From assembly GCA_028023455.1 (NCBI GenBank), contig JAQFVV010012442.1, positions 1,836,903 through 1,900,902 on the forward strand: a stretch of DNA of 64,000 nt. Direction: 5' to 3'. This stretch comes from Epiperipatus broadwayi. Taxonomy: Eukaryota; Onychophora; Udeonychophora; Euonychophora; Peripatidae. Positions 38,782 to 51,765 of this stretch are shown here, piece after piece. Under the pieces are notes generated by a model. The model ran no database searches. It had not been told where the DNA came from and saw only the letters and a program-made list of their open reading frames with translations. The position numbers were made by a program, and so were the translations under genes. Each line of letters opens with the position of its first letter. Position 1 is the first letter of the stretch.

Positions 38782-39739
38782 TTCAAACTATACTTCTGCC
38801 TTTATGTCTTTATTTATTCGATACCTTTTCAATATAATATGTCCTTGATTCTGTAAAATATAAATGTTTAATATTAGTGTTATTATTGGCTAACTCGAAA
38901 ATAAATTCTTGAATCTCTTGCATCTCCCTGATCACCGTGCCTAAAGAAGTATTTACTAATGTAGCATCAGATGTGTTGTTTCATAGATTGTATTGTGGAA
39001 CCGATAAACTATGTTCAAATTCAGTACTATGGGTGGCTTTGTTACCTAGATGGTGCTGCAGTTCTGTGTGGTGGTCAAATTCTGCACTATGTTGACGAAT
39101 CACACATTTCTGACCGTTACAATGTATGCTTTTATTATGGATAAAAGTTTATAATATGTCATGTTGAAACACCACATCCCTGGGCTATAGTGAAGGAATA
39201 TTCTACTCAGGACAGTATTCAGTATACAAACTTTCACAATAAGATATAGTATGTTTGGGAAAAAGGAATTCATTTTTGTACTGAATATGTTCATGAAGAA
39301 ACTGTTTAAATAATGGTTAATTGCATTTTTGGCAGATGAACTGAAATGCCAAAGACAATTGGGGACTAGTAATAAAGGAAGATGGTAAATAATGGCCAGT
39401 AGACTGTTGTCATAAATATGACTTTGAAACTTATATTATGGAACCAATTGATATTTGGAAGTTATTTAAAAAATTGAAAATGACGCAATGCTTTGGTGGT
39501 TCATAATCAACAAAGAATATAGATTAAATAGTAGATCCAAGATGAGGAACAAAAAAAATATTTGTGCATAATTAAATTTCATTAATAAGAAATTTATATA
39601 AATTGCAAATAGTAATGACAAAATTGGTGAACATGGTGGTGTAACAGTAGTGGGATTAAACACTGTTTCAAGGGAAGGAAATATTATCCACCAACTACTC
39701 TGGATAAGTTTAGTTCCTATAAATTGGCTACAATATGTT
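38782..39739. other. Non-coding DNA
   Basis: No recognised gene. Two similar phrases (AAATTCAGTACTATG near 39017 and AAATTCTGCACTATG near 39078) suggest a small degenerate repeat of about 60 bp. Minus frames at 39100-39294 and 39466-39663 are unrecognised. Confidence 0.45.
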
Positions 39740-39740
39740 C

Positions 39741-39774
<34 letters not shown>

Positions 39775-39784
39775 GTGTGTGTGT
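39740..39784. repeat. (TA)n(TG)n compound microsatellite
   Basis: TA units, one GTA interruption, then TG units. Confidence 0.93.
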
Positions 39785-41556
39785 CAGAGAGAGAAATAGA
39801 TTTTTTTTTAAATCGAAAAGAGATATAATTATTTGTTGTAAAACATATTTGAAAATATGTTATGACAAAAAGCAGTAATTGAGAGATACAGTTATATGCA
39901 AATATATTAATGTTTTTTTATTACTTGTTTTAAATGTTCATTTTTGTCTTATAATATGTCTTATTTTAATGAGGGTAACAAAAAAACTTTGCTCTTTATG
40001 ACTCTAGGCAATTCTTTGTTATTTGTTATAGTACGTAGCTTCTCTAAATTCCAAGAAATCATAATTGAATGTACCTTGGACAAAGAAGTCAAAAAATAAA
40101 ATAAAAATGTTAAAATCATTCCAGAAAAATAAAGAAAGATAGAAATGCTGGTAAACTGACCTAGGGAGATCACTAAAATAAAAAAATTAAAAAAAAAATT
40201 AATCTGAAAGTTGGAGCTGTAGAGAAGAGAAGACATTTTGAAAAAAAAAACTATGCTTTTTTTTTGTATTAATCTTTATGACTATGCTTTCCTAATGAAC
40301 AATTGAAATTTGCAGAAGTAACAAAATTGTGGAGAAAATGTTTTTCTTTGATATCAATTTATTGAAAATATGTAGATCCTAATGATGTGGTAAAAACCAG
40401 ATATATGTAGGGCCATCACTTCACACACTAAGTATATAACTGTTCCTGTTCGCTGCCTTCCCATACGAGAACCTCAAAGACCTTATAGATCCACAGCCCA
40501 ACATAACCCAGATAGGAAAAGAAAATTGTTGAACCTCAAATGCTGATCAAACTTCCATTAAAATTTTTGTTAATCATCAGTAGTCATTAGTCTTTGTTTT
40601 CAGTTAATGCTGCAAAATGGATGCTTATTCTGGACTTATGCCAATGGCAGACATTTTTCTTCTCCAACAGAAAAAAATATGCATATTTCTTCTTTTTGGA
40701 TCTTTAACTCGGAAAGAGATAAGTTTACGTGGAAGCAAACTTATCTTTATTAAAATCTTGGGATCCCGAAGGTAAATATAATTTTCTTTGCATTAAGCAT
40801 ATTGTTACCCTCAAAAATGCTTTTTCATGGTTAAAAATATTTATTATTAAACTGTATTGTATAACTGTATTCTTTTAATTCTACTTCATATTTATATGAT
40901 CTATTATAATTAGTAATTTTTTATGTTCGATTTTGATATGTGAATTATATTCTTTTCTTTTATGAATATTTAATTTAATAAAATAACAAAGAATAAAACT
41001 GTTTACTTACTTTGAAATCGTAATCATTTATTGAACATTAATGAAAATATTTATAATTTTTGCTCGCCTATTTTTCATTTCCTGTCAATAAACCTCACAA
41101 AACTAGCTAAATACATCTGATACGAGTAAGTGCCTATAATAAATATATTTTAAATTCGAACCTTAATTTTGTTGAAGAAATTTTATTGCTCATTAATGGA
41201 ATGAATGCTCAGAGGATGGGAAGTCAAAGCAGCTAATTTTACATTATACACAATCTAGTTTGAGAGACATGGAAACAGGGGGAAAAGATCGTTCATATAT
41301 GCAAATTTTACCATATATCGCCATTCATCTGATAGGTTTTCTTCCAGTTCTGAGAGCGAACTAGTTAACATGAGGCACCTGATTAGAGATATTTTAAAGA
41401 TCATTTAGAATATTAGGGAAAGTATAATTTATGCTATATTAGTGAGATTGGTGCTTGAGGTCAGTTGCTATCTGATGCTCATAAATATACTTTTTCTAGA
41501 AGATTTTTTTTTACTGATGGAATAGTGGCCACTGTGGAAAATTCCTAAATCACATC

Positions 41557-41560
<4 letters not shown>
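39785..41560. other. AT-rich non-coding DNA
   Basis: No recognised gene. A less AT-rich patch at about 40410-40515 and another at 40615-40770 carry no readable domain. The minus frame 39961-40236 is rich in Phe/Leu/Ser codons as expected from A-runs on the plus strand. Confidence 0.5.

Positions 41561-41649
<89 letters not shown>
41561..41649. repeat. (TA)44 microsatellite
   Basis: Longest pure TA run of the window (about 89 bp). The two overlapping minus-strand Tyr-Ile frames across it are artefacts. Confidence 0.97.
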
Positions 41650-41653
<4 letters not shown>

Positions 41654-41959
41654 CCTCAAAAAATTGATTCATATTTAATTTGATATGGTAGACAGTGTTC
41701 AAATACTGTCTGCAGGTGTTTTGGAAAAAAACAGCCATAGTTTTATATTTGACATCTGTGTCCATTTTTAAACATACCTATTTTGAGCATACATTATAAA
41801 TCATACTGAAGGTCACCTGTTAAAGTGAAATGCCACAACTTGAGTTGAAAGATGTTGACAGTCACATATGTATTTAGTTTAATTGATATATTAGTAAGGT
41901 ACTTTTTGATTATGACCATTATATTATTATGTTCAGATGCCTTTACCCTTAGAATAAGA

Positions 41960-44900
41960 TAATAAATATTTTATAGGGTGCCAAGTAAATTATTGACTTA
42001 ATATGAATGGGAATGAATATAAGTTAGCAGAGTAATTATAATATTAATTTTTTTTCAGAGTGCTGTTTTGAAAATCGATTGTGCTATATAATAAATAGAA
42101 TTTGTAATGTGTAGAATTTTTTTTCCTACAATTTCAAGAGAAATGTGAACATTAGCTTTAACTAAAAGCTAAACACCAAGTTATATTTTAGCCTAAGGTC
42201 TAAAATATTTTTTTAGTAATTTAATTTTCAGAATAAATAAACTATGTTGTGGTTCAATGATGTTATGTTTATTTGCATGAAAAGTCAGTATATAAATATT
42301 TTTCCAATCTTATAGCTATAAAGTGAACTTAGCAGCCTAATTGAAATACGTTAGTCCTAGAAATAGTTCTTTATTATTTTAAAGTATTTTAGTTTTTAAG
42401 TATTTGAGAATTTCAAGTATTAATTAATGTAGTTTGTATGCCAATAATATTAGAATAATCATAATTAAACTATTAAAGTATTTTGAAGTTTGATATTGGT
42501 ATTAAATATGAAAACCAATTTCAGACCTTTATATTTAGATTTGTTAATATTTAAATGAAAAATTAGAATGATTTAATTTAATTTCCATTATAATGTGAAA
42601 TATTATAATTAAATATATTATATATAGTTATTTAAAAAAAGTCTTAATAAAGCTGATAATTTTAAAACAAGAAGTAAAAGAGTGATTATTTTAATATTTG
42701 GATGAATTAATGTAAAGTAGTTAATTTCTCTAACACTTTCTTGTTTAAAATATTTCTTAAATATCTTTTTTAAAGACAACGTTAAATGTTTTGAGGACTT
42801 AATTAAGTTAAAATGAATATGTGAAATAAATATAAGATGTTTTTATTTGGGATAATGTAATTTGCATGTTTGAAATGTATTTTATATTTTATACTATGAT
42901 ATTTGATTTTATAAATTCTTTACTACAATAGGAAATGTAAAAATTGATTTATCTGTCTAGATGTAAATTAATTGATTTTAAAAAAATGAGAATATAATGA
43001 GATTATTTTTAGAGCTTCTCCTTAGAGTTATGGGACATTGATTTAAACCAATGAAATAAAATAGGTTGATATTAAAATGACAATATTAACATTGTGATAA
43101 AATTAACTAGTTATTTTATGATGATTAAATATATATTATTTAAATTTTGGATTTTATGGACTTTAAAGGACATCATTTCCATTGTTTTGATTACATAAGA
43201 ACTATTATTTTTTTATACTTATTTGTTGTTAATTTGATACTTAAGTTTACTTTAACATTTTTTTAAATGTTTACATAATACTCACGACTTAATTATTTAC
43301 TTGATTTACAATGTTTTCATAAAAAATATTCACCGTTCTAACATAATGTTATTTGGGTATAATTCATTTTCAAAGATAACATTTTAAATTCATAATAATA
43401 AGAATTTGCCTGTCATGATGAGAATATTGGTTAAATATTCCTATAAAATTGTACATATTTTGAAAATAAAAACATTTGACTTATTCTAAATTATATTATA
43501 TTGATATTCATTTATTTATGCTATTATTTTAAGAAAATATTTCTTATTATTCAATAGCAGTGTAAAGAAGAATGTTAACTTATATGCCTATTTCACATCC
43601 AGGAAAGAAATATATATTTTTGGCTCCACGAAAAAAACAACTGTCTTATATTATTCAAGGTGTTTTATATTATACTATTAAATATTGTAATATAGTATTT
43701 ATAAAATATAAATGGAATTATGAATATTTTAATATTATTAACTTTAGTAAATATTATGAATTTTTATGTGCTAATAATTACAGCCTGGACAATTTCTTTC
43801 TCCAATTATCATCGTTTTGTTCTGAAAAGTCCTCTAAGAATATTTTAAAATATTTAAAAAAATATTTCTCCTACTTAACATTATCATTAATCTATCATAT
43901 AATGATTTCAATGATAAAAGGATAAAAGATTATTTTATTGTGAGAAATAAATATTGTTGTTGCTTATTATATGATTTTTTTTTTTTAATGAACGGCTAGA
44001 TGAACATATGTGTGCTAGCATTATTTTAAATATTTTCTACTTAAGTATAATTGTGAAGAATTTAGTCATACTACCTAATACTTTTATGTTCTTATTTTGC
44101 TGGATATCTTCATTGTCTAAAGAATTTTTATTTGATTTATTAATTGTATCCTGTTTTGTTGTTGGAAACAGAAGAATGACATTAATTTTACTTTATATAT
44201 AGTGAAAGAATCTAAACATAAATTTCAATACTTATGATTATTGATTATAATGTCATTATTATTTTTATATGCATATTATTTAGATATAATTTTGTATTCT
44301 ATTTTAATAAATAGTTTGGACAAAATACTCAGAATATTATTGTTTGATAACATATTATTAAATTGTTATGTGTGCCCTTCTTATGAATTATTTATTTATT
44401 GAAGGTGTATAATTATGTCAAATGAAATCTAAGTAGATGTATGTTTTTATTGCTTATATTATTGTATAATTTTACTAATCTAAAGTTAGCATTAGTTATT
44501 TATTTATTGTTTTTACATGTTTGTTGGTTATTGTACTTGTTTAAGAGATGGTAGCATTTTTGTCTTATTTTCTAGGAACATTTATCTTGCCAGCATAGTT
44601 TTGAAGATGGTAGCTTAGGCTATCTATATGTTGTTATGATATTTTCAAATGTATTTTATTGTTCTTTATAATATTAAAGTATGTAGAGCTTTATTTAAAG
44701 CAAACCCAATTACTATTGATCCATGATGATTTATTGATATTGCATCATGTCTGAAGATTAAGTCTTAGTTATTTTATTTACTGTCCTCAAAACAAGGATC
44801 ATTTATATTTGATATCATTCCATCAGACATTCACTTTTACTTTACTTTGCCATACATATGTGATTTATTTTGTTGAAAGTGTATTTTATAAAGCTCTGAG

Positions 44901-45955
44901 TAATATATTATCATAACTCTGTCTTGGAAATTGATAAGTTTTTCAACAGATATTGAGAAATATCCTGGTTACCTTTTGTTACACTCTTAGCTTATCTCAG
45001 ATTATTATAACATACTCTAATTTTTATGCATTAAGAGTACATGGATATTAAAATTTTGACATGAGAATTATTTTACTGAAATTGCATCTAAAATATTAGA
45101 ATTACCTCTAAAAAGAGATGATTTTATTTAAAATATTTTTCATATTTAAAAGATTATAATCTTATTCCATAATAAATTTAAATCATAGAATTACTTTGTA
45201 TAATTTTAAAAGTTTTAAATTAGGTTTATTAGGGTGATATTGAAACTGGCTTTAAAATCTCTTATCCATACTTAATACCTGCATGTTATTTATAGTACAT
45301 TATTTTTCTTTTATTCTAAATTAAGTGTTTGTCATGTTTATTTAAAATATTAATGTTATTATTATTGTTATAATTGTGTGAGATATTATCTTAGATGTAA
45401 GAGTATGTCTCACTTTTTTGTCACTAGCATTTTATTGTTTGCTAAGTAATCCACAAGTGTTAAAATAATTTATTTAATCAATATTAAACTGAATCATATT
45501 TACCCTGATATTCCTAATTTATTTATAAACCATTTTATTAAAAAAAATAATATCATTAAAGATAGAACTGTTTCAAATAAGATATCAGTGTGGCAAATAT
45601 TTAAAAAAATATAGTCAACTTGTTAAAGTTAATTGCTTCCCTCATCATGGCAATAAAATGCATAGAAGATTTATAAGAAATGTGTTAGTGATATATGTTA
45701 GGAAGCAAAGACTTTTAGTGTAACCATTAATGACATATGTTTCCAATATTAAATCTTAATTTTATAAATGGAAATATGAGAATTTCCTTTTTCTTAAGCT
45801 ATTAATGTTGATTTTTATCTTAATGATAATTATTCAAATATTTTACCTATTTTCTCTCATTGTTGTGTTGTATTGCATGTGTGAAACCCAATAAGCTCAG
45901 CTTCTATAACATTGATTTTATTAGACTTTTGGTTATTTATTTATTTTAAGCCTTT
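41960..45955. repeat. Segmental tandem duplication, copy 1
   Basis: About 4 kb that is collinear with 46200-51765. Paired landmarks include AAATTATTGACTT (41988/46231), GTGCTGTTTTGAAAA (42060/46297), CTATTTCACAT (43587/48823), GAAACAGAAGAATGAC versus GAAACAGTAGAATGAC (44164/49411), GCATTAAGA(G/T)TACATGG (45028/50779) and GAACTGTTTCAAATAAGATA (45567/51385). Divergence is substantial, perhaps 20-25% by eye. The 117-codon frame 43572-43925 is broken at the same place in copy 2, so it is not a conserved gene. Confidence 0.85.
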
Positions 45956-46524
45956 TGATTAGTTAGTAAAATGAGTGAAACATATTCATCATTCCAAATC
46001 TTGTCCACATTATTTTTAATTCAGGATTTAGCTTTAATTTAAATCTATCATATGAGTAAAACTTAAATGTTTATGTTTAAGAAAAAATATAACAGATCAT
46101 ATGTCAGGTGGAAAAAATGTATTTATTCTCTCCATATCTGATGGAAGAAGAGATATTTATGATGCATGTAGCCAAAAATATTTTTTTCCATGGGGATAAA
46201 TAAATAAATATTTTTTATACTCTGTCACATAAATTATTGACTTGAATATGAATTGTAATGAATATTACATAACAAAGTATGAATATTTTTTCAATGTGCT
46301 GTTTTGAAAAATCTGTTGTGCTATTATGATTTATGTTTGAAATGTGTGAAAAAAATTGTCCTCAAAAGCTCAAGGTTATTGTCACATTTACCTTTTGCTG
46401 AAAACTAAATGTCAAATTACATTTCAACCTAATGTCTAAGAAAAAAAAATCAATAATTTAATTTTAGGATAAATTGTTTGTTGTTTAATAATGCTATGTT
46501 TATTCACATAAGAAGTCAATGTAT

Positions 46525-46738
46525 AACCTAGCGCCTCTCTGAGGAGTGCCAGACCATGAAACCATGGTCAGAGCTTTGCAGGGGATTTCCTGACATAAAT
46601 ATTTTAAATGCTTTTTCTAGCTAAGCATTTATCACAAAACTTGTTGAGCAATTAGCAATGCTCATTGTTTACATCTTACAAGATTAAGAGAATGGGATCA
46701 TATGATATATGACTATTTTTATTTGATTATTTATAGTG
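46525..46738. mobile_element. ~215-bp insertion in duplication copy 2
   Basis: Copy 1 reads through GTATAAATATTTTTCC (42289), while copy 2 is split: GTATAA at 46521 and TACAAATATTTTTCTC near 46740. The inserted DNA begins with an unusually GC-rich stretch (CCTAGCGCCTCTCTGAGGAG) and contains CCATGAAACCATGG. A short duplication of TGTA/GTATA-type sequence may flank it. It is SINE-sized, but I see no convincing tRNA-type promoter boxes. Confidence 0.5.
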
Positions 46739-47020
46739 TACAAATATTTTTCTCATTTTTATAGCTGTAAAGTGATTTTATCAGCCTGGTTATATTTTAG
46801 TCATATAAATAGTTATTTTTAATTTTAAAGTATTAGAATTTTAGGTATTTGTGAACTTAAGTAATAGGTAATGTAGTTTGTATGTCCATAAACTTTAAAT
46901 AATCATAACTTAACTATGAAAGTATTTTGAAGTTTGATATTGATTACACTTGCAAATTAAGTTGAAACTTTTATATTTGGGGTTGGTATTATTTAAATTA
47001 AATATTAGAATACTTTAAGC

Positions 47021-47602
47021 TGTGATATGTTGGACTATTTCCATCATTTATGAGTGAATGTTGAATGTATAGAAAATGTTAAACTTTATTTAAACATTCC
47101 AAATACAAACAACTTATTAGTAATAACACACAAATAGATACTACCAGTTAGTAACTACACAACATTTCAAGTAGTAGTATTCTCCAATCTTCTTCAGGTG
47201 TTGCTGGCCTATATGCACAGTGACAATATTCTCTTAGAAGTTGAACTCGCACCTTTAGATTCTTGAATCTCGAATTTAAATTCGATATTCAAGAATCTAA
47301 AAGTGTGAGTTCAACTTCTATATGAATATTGTCACTGTGCATATAAATTTGATATTCAAAAATCTAAAGATGCGAGTTCAACTTCTAAGTGAATATTATC
47401 ACTGTGCATATAGGCTAGCAACACCTGAAGAAGAGTGGAGAATAATACTATTTGAAACATTGTGTAATTATTAACTGGTATTGTTTATTTGTGTGTTGTT
47501 ACTAACAAGTCGTTTGTATTTGGAAAGTTTAAATAAAGTTTAAAATTTCTCTATACATTCAACATTAACTCATAAATGATGGAAATAGTCCAACATATCA
47601 CA
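47021..47602. mobile_element. ~580-bp foldback element inserted in duplication copy 2
   Basis: TGTGATATGTTGGACTATTT opens at 47021 and its reverse complement closes at 47602. Between them the arms match through CATTTATGAGT(G/T)AATGTTGAATGTAT, the TAAACTTTATTTAAAC block, ATTCTCCA...CTTCAGGTGTTGCT and TATGCACAGTGA. A ~62-bp sub-unit (GATATTCAAGAATCTAAA to CACTGTGCATATA) occurs three times: once inverted in the left arm and twice in tandem (about 47283-47345 and 47349-47410). Copy 1 of the surrounding duplication lacks all of it (expected near 42560), so it is an insertion. No ORF; it looks like a non-autonomous foldback transposon or two retroelement tails in opposite orientation. Confidence 0.85.
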
Positions 47603-48089
47603 TTTTATAATATACCATTATTACAAACCTTCAGATAAATATTAGAATACTTCAATTCAATTTCAATTGTAATATAAAATATTATAATAAAATATTTTAG
47701 ATGTAGTTAGTTAAAAAAACTTATAATAACATAGGAATTAAAAGAATGAATACATGAATTACCGGATGAATGAATGTAAAACTGTTAATTTTTTAACACA
47801 TCCCTATGTAAAATGATTTTTAAATATATTTTTAAAGACAATGTTAAATGTACTGAGGAATTACTTAAATTAAAATGAATATGCTAAATATTAATTTTAA
47901 AAAATGTTTTTTATTAGGAATGAGGTAATTTTCATTTAATAATGTATTTTATTTTTTACTATAATATTTGTTTTTATAAATAATTTATTGTACCAGGAAA
48001 TATAATAATTAATTTATCTGTCTAGATGTGTATTAATTGATTATATATATATATAGAGAGAGATTATTTTTACAGCATCTCCTTGTATA

Positions 48090-48360
48090 AATTAATGTAA
48101 ATATTGGAAATCATAAAGTAATCACATGGCATAGTGTATAAATTTGAAAAGGTGACACTTGCACACAAATGGGGTTTTGCATTCATTTTTACTGAAAGTT
48201 ATTTAATCTTTTGAATTTATTAAATATATATATATAAGTAATTTGCTTTTTCATATGTGGAGTAATGTTTTTTTTCCCCAAAATTAGCTTTATTTAGGTA
48301 CAACTTCTAAATAAAGAACTTCCTGATTGCACCGAATTTACATTGCAGTAAACATTTTGC
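48090..48360. other. ~250-bp block absent from duplication copy 1
   Basis: Copies 1 and 2 align up to the (A/T)GAGATTATTTTTA(G/C)AGC(T/A)TCTCCTT region (43001/48060) and again from ATAA(A/G)A(A/G)CTATTATT (about 43193/48455). Copy 2 holds extra AT-rich sequence between them. Boundaries are approximate, and deletion from copy 1 is an equal possibility. Confidence 0.4.
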
Positions 48361-50199
48361 TAAAACAATTAGTTGTTATAAGATGTTTAAATTTGTATAA
48401 TTTAAATTTTATGCTTTATGTAATTTTAAGTCAGAGTTGTCATTGTTTGACTACATAAAAGCTATTATTATTTTTCATTTTTATTTGAAGTTTATTTGAT
48501 ATTCAAGTCTGAACATATTTTTAAATTTCACCATATACAATGTTTTTTTAAAGATACTCGTTTTTCTAACACAATGCTATTTACGATTAATTCATTTTAA
48601 GTGATGAACTTTAAATCTCTAATAATAATATCTTCCTTGTCATGATTAGAATATTGTTTAAATATGCCCGATAAAATTATACATCTTTTAAAAAGAAAAC
48701 TTTTGACTTAGTTAAATTATATTATGTAGTCATACATTTATTTATGCTATTATTATATTTAAAAAAAAAAAAAAAACAGTTTTTATCATTCAACAATAGA
48801 GTAAAATAAAATTTTATTATGTCTATTTCACATTGACTGGAGAAGTGAACTTTTTTGGCTCTGTGAAAAGAAAACAATTGTTTATATTATATCAGTGTTT
48901 TATAATAAAATATTCAATAGTTCAATATAGTATTTATGAATTATGAGTGCACATGTAAATAATCTTAATATTATTATTTTCAGTAAAGTTTAATAGTAGT
49001 TATTCTTCATTATTAATGAAAGTTTGTTCACTCACTCTCTCTTCTCTCATCTTTGTCATCATTCTGAATACTGATTTAAGAATATTTTAAAAGTGATACT
49101 TTAAGAAAAATTGTTGGTTCTGCTTATCATTATCATCATTATTTAATAAAATGATTTCAATGGTAAAAAGATAAATGAATATTTTATTTTGAGAAATAAA
49201 TATTTTATTGCATATTACATTGAAAATTTCTTCAAATGAATAGCCATATCTCCATATTGCTGATATCATTATATTAAATATTTTTTTCATTTAATTAATT
49301 GTGTGAAATATTATTATTATAACATAATTATACATGTTTTTGTGTTTTGAATATCTGTAATTTCTACAGAATTTTTATTCACTATATTAACTGAATCCTG
49401 CATCAAAGTTGGAAACAGTAGAATGACTTTTATTTTACATTATAAATAGCAAAAGGATTTAAATTTAAATATTTATGATTTTTGTTTATATCATTATTAC
49501 ATTTATATACATATCATTTGGACACAATTTCATATTCTATTTTTATAAACAGTTTTTTCAATGTTATGCATACCTTTGTTATTAATTATTTATATATTGA
49601 AGAGATATTATTATGTCAAATTAAGTATAAGTTAATGTATACTTTAATGCTTATTTCACTGCTTAATTTTACTAAGATAGATTTAGCATTAACTTTTTAT
49701 TTATTATTTTTTACTCATTGGATTTGTTTTAAGAGATTGAAACGTAGTCTTTTTTCTATTTTCTGAAAGAGTTTATTTTGCCAGTGTAGCTTAGACACTC
49801 TATGTTGTTATGATATTTTCAAATGTATTTTATTTCTCTTTATTATATTAAAGCATGTTAGTGCTTTGTTTATGGCAAATCCACTTATCAATAGTGTTTC
49901 CTGTTGGTTCATTACCCTTACTTCATGAATAGAGATTAGGGTAAGAATTTATTTGTTTATTGTTTGTAGAAGTAGGCACATTTATTTGTGATTTCACACT
50001 ATCAAATATTTACTTTTCCTTTACATTGTCATTCAAATGTGGATGTACTTTCTTTACTGTATATTATATATATATATTATATATAGCCACAGGTAATATA
50101 TTATCATGACTTTATCATGACAAGTGATTTTTTTCATCAAATATTCAGGAATGTCACCTATACCTTTTGTTACATTTCTAATTTATCTGAATGTAAGTA

Positions 50200-50765
50200 A
50201 TATGGCTGGTGCATAAGTTGCATTGTTATGCATTGCTCATACTTAGGATGTAAAGTCGATAATGATTTAAAATATTAAGTTATGCTTTGGCAGAAAATAA
50301 CATAATACTTCTCTAATATCCATCTCATTGTTGAAATGGTAAGTTTATAATTTTAAATTGTATTAAATGTTTTTTAGGCAGCATCATAAAAGTACAAATG
50401 TTATATAAGTATGAGAACATAGTAATATTCAAATTTATAGAAAGTTTTATGGATAAGCCATATCAATATTTCTTATACTTTCTGTGCATAACTATAACTT
50501 TATTTATTTACTGTAATTTTGAATAAAAACCTTGTAAACTATAAGTTTTCTGATATAAAATATTAAATTATCTGTAAGAGTTTTGCTTATTGTCATTATA
50601 AAAATATGTCAGATTTGTTGCTTGTTCTCTGTTTAATGTGAAAATAAATATTGTTCTATTGTTAATTAAGTATTCTAATAGACATTATTCCACACCTTCC
50701 ATTCATTACTCAGAAATCTAATAAAATCATAAGAGTATTATAAATTAAAGCAGAAAAAACTCTCT
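50200..50765. other. ~550-bp block absent from duplication copy 1
   Basis: Copy 1 passes from ACCTTTTGTTACACTCTTAGC (44969) to TGCATTAAGAGTACATGG (45027) in under 60 bp, whereas copy 2 needs about 590 bp between the matching sequences (50162 and 50777). The extra DNA is AT-rich, non-coding and unrecognised. Insertion and deletion cannot be distinguished. Confidence 0.5.
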
Positions 50766-51765
50766 ATAAATCTCCATGCATTAAGATTACATGGATATTA
50801 ATGATTTGTCATTACAACCACTATAGTGAAATTTCATCTAAGATATTAGAATCATGCTCAAGAGATGATTCTGGTTAATAAATTATCATAATTGCATAGT
50901 TATTATTCAGAATCAATTTAATATTTTTTTTATTTATTAAAGATCACTAAGCATGTTTTATAATATTTTCATATGTATAAGATTATCCTCTTATTTTAAG
51001 GTAAATTTAAATCATACAATCACTTTATTTAATTTTAGAAGATATTTTAAATGAGGTTTATTAGGATTGTATTTAGAATGACCATAAAATATATTTATCT
51101 ATTCTTAATAACCAAATGTTATTGTAGTAGATTGATTGTCTTTTATTCTACATTAAGAGTTTGTAGTGTTTATTTAGAATATTAATGCTATCATTATTAT
51201 CACAATTTTGGAGAACTATATCATAAAAGTAAGAATTTGTCTCACTGTTCTCCACACTATGATTTTATTCATTGTTGAATAATCCACAAGAGTTAAAAGC
51301 ATAATTAAATTTAATCATATTTACCCTAAGATACCTAATTTATTTATGAAACATCTCATTAAAGTTACTATTATCAATGAAGAAGGAACTGTTTCAAATA
51401 AGATACCATTGTGACAAATATTAAAAAAAAACATGTTCATATTTTATAAATCAAATCTTTCTTCTGATTGTAACTATAAGATGCTAAGAAGACTGATAAG
51501 AAAGTTGATAGTGGTATGTATAAATAATTTTAGCATAATATTTAATGATATATATAGTTCCAATGTTAAGTGCCACTTTTATGAAAGAGAGTATGAAAAT
51601 TCTTTTCATCTTAAGTCATTAATGTTGCATTTTATTTTAGTGATAATTATTCCAATTTTTTTACCTTTTTTCTTTGATTATTGTGGCATATGGCATATTT
51701 AAACTCAATGATTTTAGCTTATATATTGTTTTAGCTGTTTTCATTAGTTATTATTTATTTATAAT

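Larger units (their letters stand above)
46200..51765. repeat. Segmental tandem duplication, copy 2 with insertions
   Basis: Collinear with 41960-45955 but about 1.6 kb longer. The extra length is mostly in four blocks: about 46525-46738, 47021-47602, 48090-48360 and 50200-50765. The two copies are separated by only about 245 bp (45956-46199), so they lie head to tail. No protein frame is conserved between copies; frames at 49482-49766 and 51433-51702 are disrupted in copy 1. Confidence 0.85.

Noticed and set aside
41468-41765. Tyr-Ile repeat frames on the minus strand
   Set aside because: Translation of (TA)44.
43572-43925. 117-codon plus-strand ORF, longest non-repeat frame in the window
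   Set aside because: The homologous segment of the duplicated copy (about 48810 onward) has a stop within six codons of the matching start and frameshifts later, so the frame is not conserved. Composition is Ile/Lys/Tyr/Phe-rich as expected by chance.
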